Assembly (NCBI GenBank): GCA_023548195.1 | Contig: JAJHZJ010000009.1 | Span: forward strand, 6,532,215-6,596,214 | Direction of reading: 5' to 3' | Source of the DNA: Bettongia penicillata ogilbyi | Taxonomy: Eukaryota; Chordata; Mammalia; Diprotodontia; Potoroidae | DNA: 64,000 bases | Shown: one piece after another, positions 22,690-33,545 of the stretch | How positions within the stretch are numbered: position 1 is the first letter of the stretch | Layout: each line of letters begins with the position of its first letter | Position numbers and translations under genes: made by a program | Notes under the pieces: model-generated | Seen by the model: the letters and a program-made list of their open reading frames with translations, nothing else | What the model was told of the DNA's origin: nothing | Database searches by the model: none

Positions 22690-22984
22690 CATTGTATAAT
22701 GATTGCCTCTGAGATTGAAATATAGACTCCTTTGACATTTAAATGAACGCCCCTCACTCTCCAGCCTTAGCCAGATTTCTGGAGAGTCACATGCTCTCTA
22801 TTCCAGTCAGATCGGTCCGTTTGCTCTTCTTCATGCATGATATTCTCTCTTATCTCTGTGCCTTTGCATAGGTTATTCTACACACCTGAAATGTTCTCCT
22901 CCCCTTTGTCTTTTAGAGTTTGGAATTCTCTTTAAGGTTGATTTTCTTCAAGTACCATTTCAAGGCTTCAAGAAACTTTTCCCC
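22690..22984 (+). mobile_element. L2 LINE, left part
   Basis: 'ctctccagccttagccagat', 'cctttgcataggttattcta' and 'gtaccatttcaaggcttcaa' are L2 body blocks. The SINE at 22985 interrupts it, and the tail resumes at 23196. Confidence 0.6.
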
Positions 22985-23195
22985 TAGAGTAGGTAGTATG
23001 GTATAGTGGAAAGAACAGCTGGCTCTAGTGTTGAAGGACCTGGGCTTGTATTCTGCCTCTGACACTTAATAGTTATATTACCTTGGGTAACTCATTTAAC
23101 TTCTCTGGGTCTCACTGTCTTCATCTGCAAAATACTAGAGTTGGACTAGATGTCCTCTAAGATTACTTCGAGATTTAGATCTAGAGTTAGACCTA
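22985..23195 (+). repeat. MIR/CORE SINE inserted in L2
   Basis: 'agtatggtatagtggaaaga', 'ttaccttgggtaactcattt', 'gtcttcatctgcaaaatact' and 'agttggactagatgtcctct' give the whole SINE order. L2 sequence lies on both sides, so the SINE is younger than the L2. Confidence 0.7.
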
Positions 23196-23375
23196 TCTGT
23201 GATAATTCCTCCCAGTTAGTACTAAGTCTTCCTTTCCTTTGCCATCTTACTTCTCAGTTTATATTTATTTTTCACGTGTCCAATATTTACTTAGGTATTT
23301 AATTCCTTCAGTAGAGTGAAAACTCTTGGGCTGCAAAGACTGTCTTGATTTTGTTTTTTATTCTTAATGATTAGT
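23196..23375 (+). mobile_element. L2 LINE, right part
   Basis: 'ttccttcagtagagtgaaaa' and 'ctcttgggctgcaaagactg' continue the L2 tail after the SINE insertion. Confidence 0.5.
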
Positions 23376-23479
23376 TCATAATAATAATAACAAACAAATA
23401 GCAGACATGCAGTGAAGTTTGCCAAGTTAATTTGTTAACTCATTTGATCCTCACTTTGAGTTTTCGTAGTTGTTTAATA

Positions 23480-23900
23480 AAATGCTTATTTGATTTATTC
23501 TGGATAGCTGTAGTAGAATGGAGATGGAGGTCAAATTTGAGGAGTTCTTCAAAGAATTATTAAATGTAGGGTACTGGCATGGACCAGGGATGTTGAAATC
23601 ACTTTGATGCTGTGGGATAGAAGTGGAGAGGAGGTCTGTGAACCAGATGTCATAGTCCTCGAGGAGGGTGGAACGATGTCCTTGGAGGTCAGGAGACTGC
23701 AGGGTTGAAGTGAAAACAGGTGAATTAACTGCTGGCATGAATTTCAGAAAAGGGAGAAATGGTTGAGATGGTAGAACAATGACTTAGAATCTGCATTTGG
23801 ACAGAGTTTCCCAACGTTTATACTTCTTCTGATAAATTAGGATAAATTGGATGAGTGGTATCTACTTTTGTGGGTAACAGAGGAAAGTATTAATTGGGGA
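23480..23900 (+). repeat. Purine-rich repeat, distal segment
   Basis: 'atggagatggaggtcaaatt' and 'gatgttgaaatcactttgat' resemble the far part of the same purine-rich family. Its 95-codon antisense open frame is a compositional shadow. Confidence 0.35.
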
Positions 23901-24599
23901 AAACTAGATCTCAAGGAATAGAGATGGATCTATTAAGTTTTAACTAATATAAGCATTTAATGGTAAAGAGCTGGGGCCCTGGAGACAGTGCCTACTTAGT
24001 TGTTTTACATTTTGCCTAGAGTCACATTTTTTATCTTTATAAAAAAGCCTTCCTTTATTGAATTTAATTTATATAGTATGTAATTTATGTAGTAGTAATT
24101 TATGATACATACTTTTATTTGTTTGAGATTGTCTATTGTTTCTTAATCCTGTGAGAAATGAGTCCAACCAACAAGCACCCAACTGTGAGAAATATGCTCA
24201 CCTTAAACAGAGAACAGTACTTATTGTGGAATCAGGAAAGCTTTGTTAATCTTTATGTTCATTCCCTCTGAGTGGATGGGTAGCCTCCCCATTAGGGTTA
24301 TAGGAAGACTACAGTGCTTTCAGAATAATGGAAGCTTCTTAGAGTGTTTCAAATTTTAGACTTCCCCGCCCTACAGTCCATTGCCACATGACTTCTTTTT
24401 CTCCTGTCTGAAAGGCTTTTCCTCAAACAGCTCATCAGACCTGCGCACAGGTTTCTGACCTTTACCTGACCGTGCTAGGTTGTAACTCTGTGGAAATAGA
24501 ACTTCCTTGTTTCCCACAAACCTGATAGGTAGAGCGAGAAGGATTTTTAAATATAGACAATTCTTACTTTATGTTAGTGGACCATTTTGAAGATCTCTA

Positions 24600-24960
24600 G
24601 GTAAAGCAGTTTTTACATAATGCAAATTTGCCTGCATGTAGGGAAAGGAAGGGAGAAAGTTAGGAAGACAAGCCCATGGTCAGGGTGGGACAGAGAAGTG
24701 AGAGCAGGAGGACCACACAGGGCTAGAGTCAGCCATGTGGAGCCCTGGCCAAAACTGAGAGGAAGAAGGTTGCAGACACCATGACAGACAGCAGAGGAAA
24801 GGCAACAGACATGATCTTGAGGTACTTGAGTTGGTAGTGCCTGAACATGGACACTGGGGAAAGGTCTCCTTGGAGATATCAAACCAAGCCCTCATCAGGT
24901 GGAAATCAGGCTGTAGGAGGCAGCAAGTCTCTTCTGCTTTCATTTGGAGGATTTATTTTT
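24600..24960 (+). other. GC-richer purine-rich stretch, unassigned
   Basis: The segment has higher GC than its surroundings and two overlapping antisense open frames of 87 and 89 codons (24943-24613). They show no motif I know. It may be a distal part of the purine-rich repeat family. Confidence 0.25.
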
Positions 24961-25079
24961 TTATAGGACTTTATTTTAAGGCTGTGTAGCCCCGATATAG
25001 GAAATTATTTTTATTCTGGGTACACAGCTTTATAGTTACTTAACACCAATAGCAAAAGTGACTTGGAGAAATTTCTGTT

Positions 25080-25190
25080 TAGTTTTGAAATCATACAATA
25101 TATTAATGGGAGAGACCTTAGAAATCATGTAGGCCCATCTTCATTTTCATTGTAAAAATTTCCACTTTATCTTGACATAAGGTCATCTAT
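25080..25190 (-). repeat. MIR-type SINE fragment
   Basis: 'gggagagaccttagaaatca' and 'tgtaggcccatcttcatttt' are the inverted 3' part of a MIR-like SINE. Confidence 0.4.
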
Positions 25191-25329
25191 CCTCTGCTCA
25201 ATTACTTCCAGGGACAAGAGAGTACGGGATTTTAGCCTGTTTAAAGCAGTTTTGAAAATATTGACCATGGAGTCTAGATTGGGTAGAGATACATGTGAAG
25301 CCGTAAGTGGGTTGATGGACTACCTTGCA

Positions 25330-25415
25330 ATATAATTTATTCTTGGCCACTAGCACAGTACTTGGCATGTAGTAGGAACTTGCTTGATGATTGATTGAGC
25401 TGAGTTCTGCTTTCT
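25330..25415 (+). repeat. L2 3' tail
   Basis: 'ctagcacagtacttggcatg', 'tagtaggaacttgcttgatg' and 'attgattgagc' form an L2 terminus. Confidence 0.55.
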
Positions 25416-25969
25416 TTTGACATTTGTCCACTGACTGATTTTCGCACCCTCTGGATCTAACATAGTGTCTTCTCCCTATATTATATGACAGCTCTTAGTA
25501 TAAGCTGTTATGTACTGCATATTCGCAGTTCCCCACCTCACCCTCCTTCAGTCTTTTTTTCAGCCCAGATTCCCCGTGGTTTTTTTATTCAGTTTTCATG
25601 TGATTTGGTTTGTGGTCTAGGACACACTCCTATATCCTCTCTCCACACTGGTACAGATTAAACCAGTCTAACTTAATTTGATATTTCTTTGATATTTTTG
25701 TAGTTGCTTTTCTGTAAATTTACCCTTAATGTTCTTCCCAGTGCTCTTGAAGACCTTCCTTGGCTCTTACATTTCATGAATATCAGTGTAGCACGTTAGG
25801 GCCGTTATCATTTACTTTCATTCTGTGATCATATTTTGATGTTTGTCTGAAAAGGTGTTCACTTCTGTGTACCATGATACTCTACATGGGATGTGACTAT
25901 CACAGTTAAGCTGTTATCTTTTGATGTGGACTTTTTTTCTTTCTTCACCCCAATGAGGGAAAAAGCTCT

Positions 25970-26650
25970 AAAATCTTTGTAATGAATATGTTTAGTCCAG
26001 CCAAACTAATTCCAACATTGTCCATGTATAAAAATGCGTATCTCTCATTCTTCATCTTTTGTCCATCATTTCTGTCATATAGCATGTTCATCAACTGTGT
26101 TTTGGAATCATGGTTGGTTTTGTATCAGTCAGAATTTTTAAGCCTTTCAAAGCTGTGTTTGCATTACATTGTTGTACTATATAAATTGTTTCTCTGGTTT
26201 TACTCATTTCATTTGGCATTGTTTTATAGCAGCCTTTCAAGGTTTCTCTTAAAACTGTTCCTTTTGTCATTTCTTATGCACAGTATTCTATTAAAGTCCT
26301 ATATCATAATTTCTTCAAATATTGTCCAATCAGTAGGTGCCCTGTAGTTTCCAATTTTTGACCCCAACAAGAAGTGCTACTATAAATATTTTTGTGTAAA
26401 TTTTTTTCCTTTTTCTTTGATCTATTTGGATTATAGGTCTAGTAGTAGTAATGATGGGTCAAAGATTATGAAATTCAGTGAGAAGAATTTCCAGTTGGTT
26501 TTCAGAATGATTGGACTAATTTATAGCTTTGGGGCATTGTTATCAATGCATTTCTGAGATTTTATTAGGTTTTTTAGTAGACCCAATGTTAGCTCATTTT
26601 GACAGTCTCCAGATCTTTCCCAAATAGTGTATTTTTGTATAATTGATAAT
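25970..26650 (-). mobile_element. Old L1, ORF2 3' end and 3' UTR
   Basis: The order on the + strand is 'tcatttggcattgttttata' (26209), 'tttcttatgcacagtattct' (26270), 'ccctgtagtttccaattttt' (26340), and 'gtgctactataaatattttt' (26374). These are the inverted C-terminal blocks of L1 ORF2 as seen at 51500-51720. No frame is intact. The 121-codon + strand frame here is an L1 shadow. Confidence 0.65.
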
Positions 26651-26749
26651 TTTGAACTAAAAGTATGACTTTATCTTTCAAACACAAAGTTAACAAGATG
26701 TAATTCATCATTCTGAACTTTTGAAATAAGACCATAAAAATTTTTGATT

Positions 26750-26880
26750 TTTTTAAAACTTGAAAGGAACACAGTTACTCGAATAACTGCCTTATTTTAC
26801 AAATGAATAAATTGAGGTACTGAGGGATTAAGTGAATTGTTTAAGGCCAGGGAGTAGTTGGGAAATACTCCTTCATGGTA
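26750..26880 (-). repeat. MIR-type SINE fragment
   Basis: 'ttttacaaatgaataaattg', 'aggtactgagggattaagtg' and 'aattgtttaaggcca' are the classic inverted MIR centre. Confidence 0.6.
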
Positions 26881-27794
26881 GGAGATGAGCATAAAGGCAT
26901 ATGTTATATTGATCACATAACAGAACAAGCAACAGAGAGTAGGTAGTTGAACGGGTAAGGGTAAGTTCAGTAAGACCTATCATGCCCTTTGTGTGTTATT
27001 TATGTTGAATTGCATATGTTGTCTCTTTCCCTTACAAACCAATTAACAACCAAAGAATAAAACCCAGTGGAAGAAGATGCAAATCTTTTTTGGTAATCAT
27101 TATCTTGGTCCCTCATTCTGACATTCCATAATGGGTTTTGCAGTCTAAGTATTGTGTATTTGACAGTTGTCACAATTGTCAGCAGTGCTGTCGTAGGATT
27201 CCTTTCATGCCTTCATTTGTGTTATTTGTGTGCCTTTTTTGAGGTCTGTGCTTTTGAGGTTCACCTCAAGTAAGATCATTCTCCTGAGAAAAACCTTTTC
27301 AGTCTGTGTTCATTTCTTGAGGAATGAGGGAGAAGAGAAGTAGGGAACCACTTCAGATTATTTCAGATTACTGCCATGTGAAGACAGAATGAAAATCTTA
27401 CCATTGACTTTGGAGACAATAAGATCTGAGAGATTGTTTCCGAGTCATCTTTTTTCTGCACTCTGGAGAAGCTGTGTGTGAAAAGGAGCAACTCCTAACA
27501 CGTTGCACCCCTGGCTACAGTCGTTTTGGACTTTTTGACTTCTTTACAATGCTTCCAGTAAACTCATGTTTGAGAAATCTCATCATCTTGCAAGATCCGA
27601 TCTACTGCGGTACTCATACCTCATTGGTGTCCTTTGCCTATTTTAATTGGAAAATCCAGTTGAACACATTCCTCAGTGTCCATTTAAAGAAGGAAGATGA
27701 GAAACATCTCCTTATTTCCTACTGGGGATACACTAATTTTGTATTTCTTTAACTTCTTCACCATGTCTTACTGTTCCAGTTCTAAAAGATTGTT

Positions 27795-27885
27795 TCCATG
27801 GGCCTTAGCCTTTTCATCTGTTAAAATGAGGCGGTTGGACTAGCTGGCTTCTGAGGGCTCTTAGCTCTAGATTTATGATTAACAG
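27795..27885 (+). repeat. MIR-type SINE 3' part
   Basis: 'cttttcatctgttaaaatga', 'ggcggttggactagctggct' and 'tctgagggctcttagctcta' match the SINE 3' half. Confidence 0.65.
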
Positions 27886-28314
27886 TCATATTCTTAAGAT
27901 TGTAAATGGAAAATCAGCCTATGGCATCTTAAATGTAAGTATAAAGTAACAGAGAAAATGAACTTTATGATTTTTAAAGATTTAATGAATTTCCATGTAT
28001 GATTTTACATTAATAATTGTCGTATTAGGTGGTGTTTGTTCCTAATTATCATCAAACCTCTCAGATGAACTGTTGAAAAAGAATTTTACTATTAGGTTTT
28101 GTCATATTTTGCATTGTCAAATTTTTCATAAAATAAAACTTGGGTTCCTGTTTTTTCCCCTCAGCTTTCTAATTTTCATTTCAGTCTGTCATGCTATTGA
28201 TAATATTTGGCATAATTACATAGAAAAAGCTAGTTAATTAGCAACTGCTTATTGAATATACACAGTTAACTTGTTGGTCAAATTATTCAGCAGATATTTA
28301 TTAAATATTCGATG

Positions 28315-28470
28315 ACCATCACAGAGGTGGCAGAGTACAAAAAGAGCCTTGAAGTTGAAGTCAAAAAGACTTAGGCACAAATCCTGCCTTTAAATATTTA
28401 GTAGTACATGACAGTGATGAAGTCACTTAACCTTTGTTGCCTGAAAAAACTCCTTAAGACTTCTCTACTC
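28315..28470 (+). repeat. MIR/CORE SINE fragment
   Basis: 'ggtggcagagtacaaaaaga', 'caaatcctgcctttaaatat' and 'gaagtcacttaacctttgtt' follow the SINE order. Confidence 0.55.
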
Positions 28471-28529
28471 ATTCCTAGTTTGTGATCTGTTGCAACATAT
28501 CATCCTGATGTTTGTAGAAAAAGTAATAA

Positions 28530-28960
28530 GACATAGTCTTATTCTTTCAAAGAACTTACATTGTAATTATGGAAATATTACAAGATAATAATGGCATAGC
28601 AGTACCAAGCCTATAAAAAGATAATATGTAATTGGTTGATTACAAAATAAATATTTTAGGTAATAAATGATTATTTAGTCAGTGTGACTCTTGGAGAAGA
28701 AGGTTAGAGAAGCATAAAATGATTATGGGCTTTGACTATTTTATGATCTGACTTGAACTGGGCTTTGAAGGATGACTGGAAAGAACACGTTCAGGCATTC
28801 CAGTCAGATGGACAAAAAATGCTATTATTTGAAGAGTGATGAGGAAAGCAGTATGAATGGCTAAAAGGGTTCATGTTGAAGAGTGGTAGAAAATAATACT
28901 GGTGATAGGTGGAACGGGGCTAGACTATGAACCATTTAAATATTCTCTTCAGCAGTATTT
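28530..28960 (+). repeat. Purine-rich interspersed repeat, copy E
   Basis: 'ttctttcaaagaacttacat', 'gaactgggctttgaaggatg' and 'caggcattccagtcagatgg' follow the family order. Confidence 0.5.
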
Positions 28961-29191
28961 CCTAACTGCCCTCTATGCATATTAGCCTCAAATCTGCTTC
29001 ATTTTTTTCTGACTGTAAAATTAGTGGAGATAATTTTCAAGGTCCATACGACCATGTCTTAGCAACACATAGCTTGAAATAAGGCTAAATGGTAAGTAGT
29101 TTCCTCTTTCAACAAAATTTTAGGTTTTTTATGTTAAAAAAATAGATACAGGAAATTTCACTAGTTCTTATATAGGCAGATGTATAAAGTA

Positions 29192-29432
29192 TGCTGTTTA
29201 GCTTTCCTATCCAGCTCTTCGTGACTGTATTTGGGGATCTCTTGGGAAAGATACTAATACAGTTTGCCGTTTCCTCCTGCACCTCATTCTACAGGGGGGG
29301 AAACTGAAGTGAACAGGTTTAAGTGTGACATGCCAGTTAGTAAGTGTCTGAGGCTAGATGTGGACTCAGGAGGATGAGTCTTCCTGACTCTGAACCTAGT
29401 ACTCCTATCTACTGTTCTACCTAGCTGTTCGT
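29192..29432 (-). repeat. CORE-SINE, near complete
   Basis: The minus strand reads 'gaacagctaggtagaacagt', 'gagtcaggaagactcatcct', 'ctagcctcagacacttacta' and 'gtagaatgaggtgcaggagg'. This is the same tRNA-derived family as 48065, in the opposite orientation. Confidence 0.75.
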
Positions 29433-29682
29433 ATTGGAGAAGAAATAAGCTATTTTCTGATTACTTTGATTTACTTTTAGTTTGTTTGTAAGATTAAGCT
29501 TTAGGAAAAGCATCTTTAGGAAGAGCTAGCTCTAAAGGAAGCCAGCCTAACATAGTCTCTTAAGTCTAGGTTACCTGCAGATAGAGTGAATAGATAGATG
29601 GAGAAGACTATCATTGAGTGCAGATAATTTAGAATGAGACAATAAAATGATCGTAGGGTTATGCTTTTAAAAATGTAGGTTT

Positions 29683-30058
29683 CCCTTTCTTGCAGAGAGG
29701 AGGGTTGACCAGAGGCTAAGTCTCTCTTTCTGGCAGCTGGGAAAGGTTACCCAGAGGCTAAGTTCCTCTTTCCAGTCTTACTGTAGTCATGGACTCTGCT
29801 AAGGAAGATGAGGGGTGACTGCTAACCACTGACCACAAGTTCCTTTTTTCCAATACCCTTTTTGTTTACAAAAAGTACCACCTGGAGGAAAGGACATCTG
29901 GCATAGAAGAAACTCTGGGAGAAGCTAACTAGTCAGGTGTCCTGACTTGTCCAGTTGAATTATGTTCAAAATAAATATCTGTTATTGTCTACACTTCTTT
30001 TTTGTTATAAACACCATCTCTGTAAATCACTTCTTGTCTCTGATCTCTGAGGAGTCAG
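29683..30058 (+). repeat. Possible solo LTR
   Basis: The stretch differs from its surroundings and ends in an LTR-like order: an AATAAA (29969-29974) and then a T-rich segment. It also contains a tandem pair, 'ccagaggctaagt' at 29710 and 29754. I see no internal retroviral gene and no clear target-site duplication. It could equally be unique DNA. Confidence 0.25.
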
Positions 30059-30170
30059 GTGATCTGGTTTGATATGCAAATACTAGCTCTGCAGATTAAA
30101 TCATAGATGGCCTGGTAACTTTTGTCCTCAGTTTCCTTTTTATTTCCGATAATCAATTTTAACTATATAA
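30058..30170 (+). repeat. MIR-type SINE fragment
   Basis: 'gtgatctggtttgatatgca' followed by 'cctcagtttcctttttattt' suggests a decayed SINE. Confidence 0.35.
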
Positions 30171-30224
30171 AGCATAATTCTGAATTAATTTAATTTGTGG
30201 CCATTAGATAAAGAATGTAATATT

Positions 30225-30450
30225 CCTTGAGGTCAGGATCTAGGGCAATGAATACATTGTACTTAGTGGATGACAAATATCTGAGTAGAATGTAAGCTTC
30301 CTGACATCAAAGGCTCTTTCATTCTTATCTTGTATAAAAGATTTTACCAACTTTAAGCATCATAAGTCTTAGTCATTATCTTAAACTCTCTAGCATCTTG
30401 CACAGTGCCTTGCATGTAAAGATACCTTGCTGTATAATTGGTTCAGTGAA
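30225..30450 (+). repeat. L2 3' tail fragments
   Basis: 'gaatgtaagcttcctgacat' and 'agcatcttgcacagtgcctt' then 'gcatgtaaagataccttgct' are L2 3' blocks. Confidence 0.45.
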
Positions 30451-30659
30451 GGAATAAGCACAAATAGTGTCTTCTGCTTTATCAGCCTTAATGATTAAAA
30501 GGTGTATATGTCTTTTAGAGGTAATTTTTATCTTTTACTAATGACTTAAGTCATGTAAAACAATTTTACTTAAGTCTATTTTTTTGTTAGATATTTTTTC
30601 ATCCAGTTTTACATCAGCTTCTTTTATTCTCTCTTCCCCTGTCCTGAGAGCCATCCCAT

Positions 30660-30892
30660 TAAGAGGCAACTAGATGGTGCAGTGGATAGACCGCCGGAAG
30701 ATCTGAGGTCACATCCCGGCTCAGACACTTGATGGCAAGTCACTTAGCCCCTGTCTGCCTCAGTTTCTCCCACTTTAGAATGAAGGTAACACCAAGCTTC
30801 CAGAATTGTTTTGAGGATCAAATGAAGTAACATTTGTACAGCACTCAGCATGGTGCTGTTACATAAGTAGTTAATAAATGTGTTTCCTCTTT
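30660..30892 (+). repeat. CORE-SINE, complete
   Basis: The head is 'gaggcaactagatggtgcag' and 'tggatagaccgccggaagat'. The body has 'ggcaagtcacttagcccctg', 'cctcagtttctcccacttta' and 'gttttgaggatcaaatgaag'. The tail has 'agttaataaatgtgtttcc'. It is among the better preserved SINEs here, with some CpG left. Confidence 0.8.
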
Positions 30893-30954
30893 CCACAGAA
30901 GAAAGACCGGGGAGTAGTTTAGTACCCCAACTGTGTTTGACAGCATGTGCGGTA

Positions 30955-31145
30955 TTCCAAACTCAGAGTCCTGCACCTTTGCAAAGAAAGTCAGGCAGGT
31001 GTACGTGTCCCTTATTCACTCCTCATGTAGAATCCCTCATTGCCTTCAGAGTTAAGCCCTTTCTCCGCTGCTGCATGAGGGCTTTCCTGATTCTCTGCAG
31101 CCGCTCCCCTTATCTGAATTACTCAGTATATATCTTGTGTATGTT
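30955..31145 (+). repeat. L2 LINE fragment
   Basis: 'cagagttaagccctttctcc' and 'gctgctgcatgagggctttc' then 'ctgattctctgcagccgctc' resemble L2 body blocks. Confidence 0.4.
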
Positions 31146-31147
31146 CT

Positions 31148-31320
31148 GTTGAGTGTAGCATAATGTAATAGATAGAGGTCTGGCTGAGGATTAGTAAAGT
31201 TGGGTTGAAGTCATGCCTGTGACCCAACCTGGACATTGTGATCCGTAGCAAGATATTTAACCTTGAACTCTCCCATGGCAGTTCTCTGAGATCTTTCATT
31301 GTTGAGCAAGTATAGCTGAA
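31148..31320 (+). repeat. CORE-SINE fragment
   Basis: 'tgtaatagatagaggtctgg', 'gttgaagtcatgcctgtgac' and 'gcaagatatttaaccttga' follow the SINE order. Confidence 0.5.
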
Positions 31321-31429
31321 TTGTTAGAAAGATTCCCTGTACCAAGGAAATCAGGCATCTTATCCAAAAAACCTTAAAATATTTATTTTGCATATACCTA
31401 TATGGGAATGGGCTGGGCTGAGCTTGAGT

Positions 31430-31560
31430 GTCTTTTTTGTTTTGAATGCCAGTTGAGGACAAACATTTGCATTTGTGCTTTTGTATCCCCTGCACCTAGC
31501 TCAGTTTCTGTCATAAACAAGTTATTTGTTAAACTGTTTTTCTACCCAGTTGTTTTGATC
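31430..31560 (+). repeat. L2 3' tail
   Basis: 'gcttttgtatcccctgcacc' and 'tagctcagtttctgtcataa' mark an L2 end. Confidence 0.45.
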
Positions 31561-31759
31561 GTTACTTGGTTCATTGTATTTAATTTGACTTTAAACTTAT
31601 GATGTTCATTTTGTCTCTGAATGTGTATCACTAGCATTATATACCTGGCAACCAGGGTTATAGTGGTTTTTTTTTTTTTTTGACTCACTAATAGAACAGA
31701 AAAATGTGGAGCAAAGGTGAAATATTTTTCAGAGATCTCTGGAAGAGTTTAGAGAGAGA

Positions 31760-32760
31760 GTTATAATTTTTAAAAAATTTATTTTTTGGGCTATTTTTTT
31801 GTATGTCACCTAGAATTTCCTCCATATCCATTCCTATTCTTAGAGAGTCATCTTTTCACAAATTCACTAAGAATTTTTAAAATAAAAATTAAAAATCAAG
31901 AAGAGAAGAAAACAAAAAAGCAAAATTGATCATACATTGAAAAGAAGTTGAATTATATGCAATTTTCCATATCTCCTGATTTTGACCCCTGCAAAGTAGG
32001 GGATAGGGGAGGGAAGTAGTAATGTCTTCCCATAACTTTTCATTGGAGACAAGTTTCTTTATATTTTGCAACATTTAGCTTCATTTATTTTATGATTATT
32101 GTACTTTCCATTTCCATTGTTTGTTGTCATTGTGGGTAGAGTTCCTGGCTATTTTTACTTCACTGTAATCAGTTTGTGTAAATCTTGTTATGCTTCTCTG
32201 CATTCTTCATATCTGTCATTTCTTTTACAACATGATAATCCTTTTCATTTATGTTCCGCAATTTGTTCTCTAATCATTGACTAAGTAGCTACTTGTTTCA
32301 TTCTCAAATTGATTGGTATTTACTTTCAAGATCTTTGCTACCATGGAAAGTGCTGCTGCTGCTGCTGTGAATATTGTGGCTAGATGGAGCCTTAGAAAAT
32401 TTTTTTTGGGGGGGTCAGTTACCTCTTGGGGGTACATTAATACTGGAATCTCTGGGTCAAAGAGTATGAACATTTTAGGCACTTCATTTTCTTAATTCCA
32501 CGTGGTTTTCTGGGATTATTGTGCCATCTCATAGTTCTAACAGCAATGTATTGATGTATCTGTCCCTCCACAGCTGCTGTGGCATTGAGTCTTTTCATCT
32601 TTTGGTATATTTGCCAATGTGTTTGGGTACCAGGAGAGATCTTGGGGTTGTTTTCATTTACATTTCTCTTCATATTAGTGATTTGGAGCATCCTTGCATA
32701 TGATTGTTAATAGTTTGCAATTGTGTTTGTTCATATCCTTTGACCACTTTTTTACAAAGA
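31760..32760 (-). mobile_element. Old L1, 3' end
   Basis: An A-rich tail on the minus strand lies near 31770-31800. ORF2 C-terminal blocks follow: 'tcatttcttttacaacatga' (32217), 'gtgctgctgctgctgctgtg' (32350), 'atctctgggtcaaagagtat' (32448) and 'gtttgttcatatcctttgac' (32725). These parallel 51570-52080 of the full-length copy. Reading frames are broken. Confidence 0.65.
32351..32367 (+). repeat. (TGC)n trinucleotide run in L1
   Basis: Five to six TGC units replace the 'gtgctgctataaat' block of other L1 copies, so the microsatellite grew from a two-unit seed inside the L1. Confidence 0.8.
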
Positions 32761-32774
32761 CACACACATAGAGA

Positions 32775-32817
32775 AGAGACTTGAGGTTTATAGAGACAGA
32801 CAGAGACTTGAGGTTTA
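32775..32817 (+). repeat. 27-bp tandem pair
   Basis: 'agagacttgaggttta' occurs at 32775-32790 and 32802-32817. Confidence 0.85.
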
Positions 32818-33259
32818 AAGAGCATGCATGTTTAGACTACTTAGCTGTGAAACATGAAAGACTGAGGACGGTAGCTTATGCCTGACATTACAGGGAGGAA
32901 AAGAATTGGTGAGGTTGAGAAATTGAGTCAGTTGGCTCAGTCAGGTATCCCTGCCCCAGGATAATTTGGTTAGATGTGATGTTGGGGTGAATTGGGGAGG
33001 AAAGACTTGCTTACATGCAGGGCACAGTCACAGTTTAGTTGTATATGATTCACAGAGTTCCTGTAGTCAAGTGCTAAGCAGAACAAATAGAATTTTGTCA
33101 CTATAAGATTTTATAATTTCATTTTTGCATAAAGAATACCTTTGTGTGGAGACTTAAGAGCAGATTAGATTTGTATAATTCAGTCCATATTTTGCGAGTT
33201 TTTGTAACTGTTTGGAATTGGAATCTTCTTAATTTTAATTTTCCCCCCTCACTTTGCAG

Positions 33260-33378
33260 ACATTTCAACTTACGAATGAAGAGAGATACATCCCTTTTCA
33301 CTGATGACTTTAAAGTAGTCATGTCAGATCAAGTACTTGATTATGACACCTCTCACATTTACACTGGACACATTTATG
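33260..33378 (+). CDS. ADAM10: ADAM10 exon 3 (prodomain)
   Basis: This 119-bp exon encodes the prodomain segment from the split Arg (human residue 69) to a split Gly (109). It reads '[17 protein letters not shown]', then '[15 protein letters not shown]'. The acceptor is ttgcag after a pyrimidine-rich tract (33241-33259). The donor is atg|gtaagt. The phase-2 entry and phase-1 exit join exons 2 and 4 without loss. The middle ('FKVVMSDQV') differs from the human sequence as I recall it ('FKVETSNKV'), while the 'HIYTGHIYG' end is unchanged. That end includes a beta-strand-rich part of the reprolysin-type propeptide fold. An L1 3' end begins about 60 bp past the donor and a HAL1 piece 167 bp past it. 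The exon itself is undamaged. Confidence 0.96.
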
Positions 33379-33439
33379 GTAAGTGCAATGTTCTTTTTCC
33401 ATACAGCAGAAAGAAAACACACAGCAGCATCCACCAGTC

Positions 33440-33541
33440 AATAAGTGAATCAACTATTTATTTTATTTTGTATTTGTTTGTTTTCCGTGTTCTACAGTCG
33501 CTTCCATATAACTTGGATTTTTTCCCCCCTTCCTCCTCTAA
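33440..33541 (-). repeat. L1 3' UTR stub
   Basis: 'gttctacagtcgcttccata' and 'taacttggattttttccccc' match the L1 3' end blocks at 51087 and 45943. Confidence 0.6.
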
Positions 33542-33545
33542 ACTA

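Larger units (their letters stand above)
16298..33259 (+). other. ADAM10: ADAM10 intron 2
   Basis: The intron is 16,962 bp, runs from gtgagt to cag, and contains no exon that I can find. Repeats are listed separately. I see nothing recognisable in 16298-16950, 23950-24590, 25450-25970, 26900-27790, 27890-28310, 29433-29680 and 33061-33259. Confidence 0.9.

Noticed and set aside
24613..24943. Two antisense frames of 87-89 codons
   Set aside because: They overlap each other, lack motifs, and lie in purine-rich sequence that keeps the antisense strand free of stops.
25982..26347. 121-codon hydrophobic frame
   Set aside because: It is the antisense reading of a decayed L1 ORF2 end. The hydrophobicity comes from T-rich sequence.
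30073..30084. Octamer-like ATGCAAAT at 30075
   Set aside because: A single 8-mer is expected by chance in 64 kb, and it lies in a decayed SINE.
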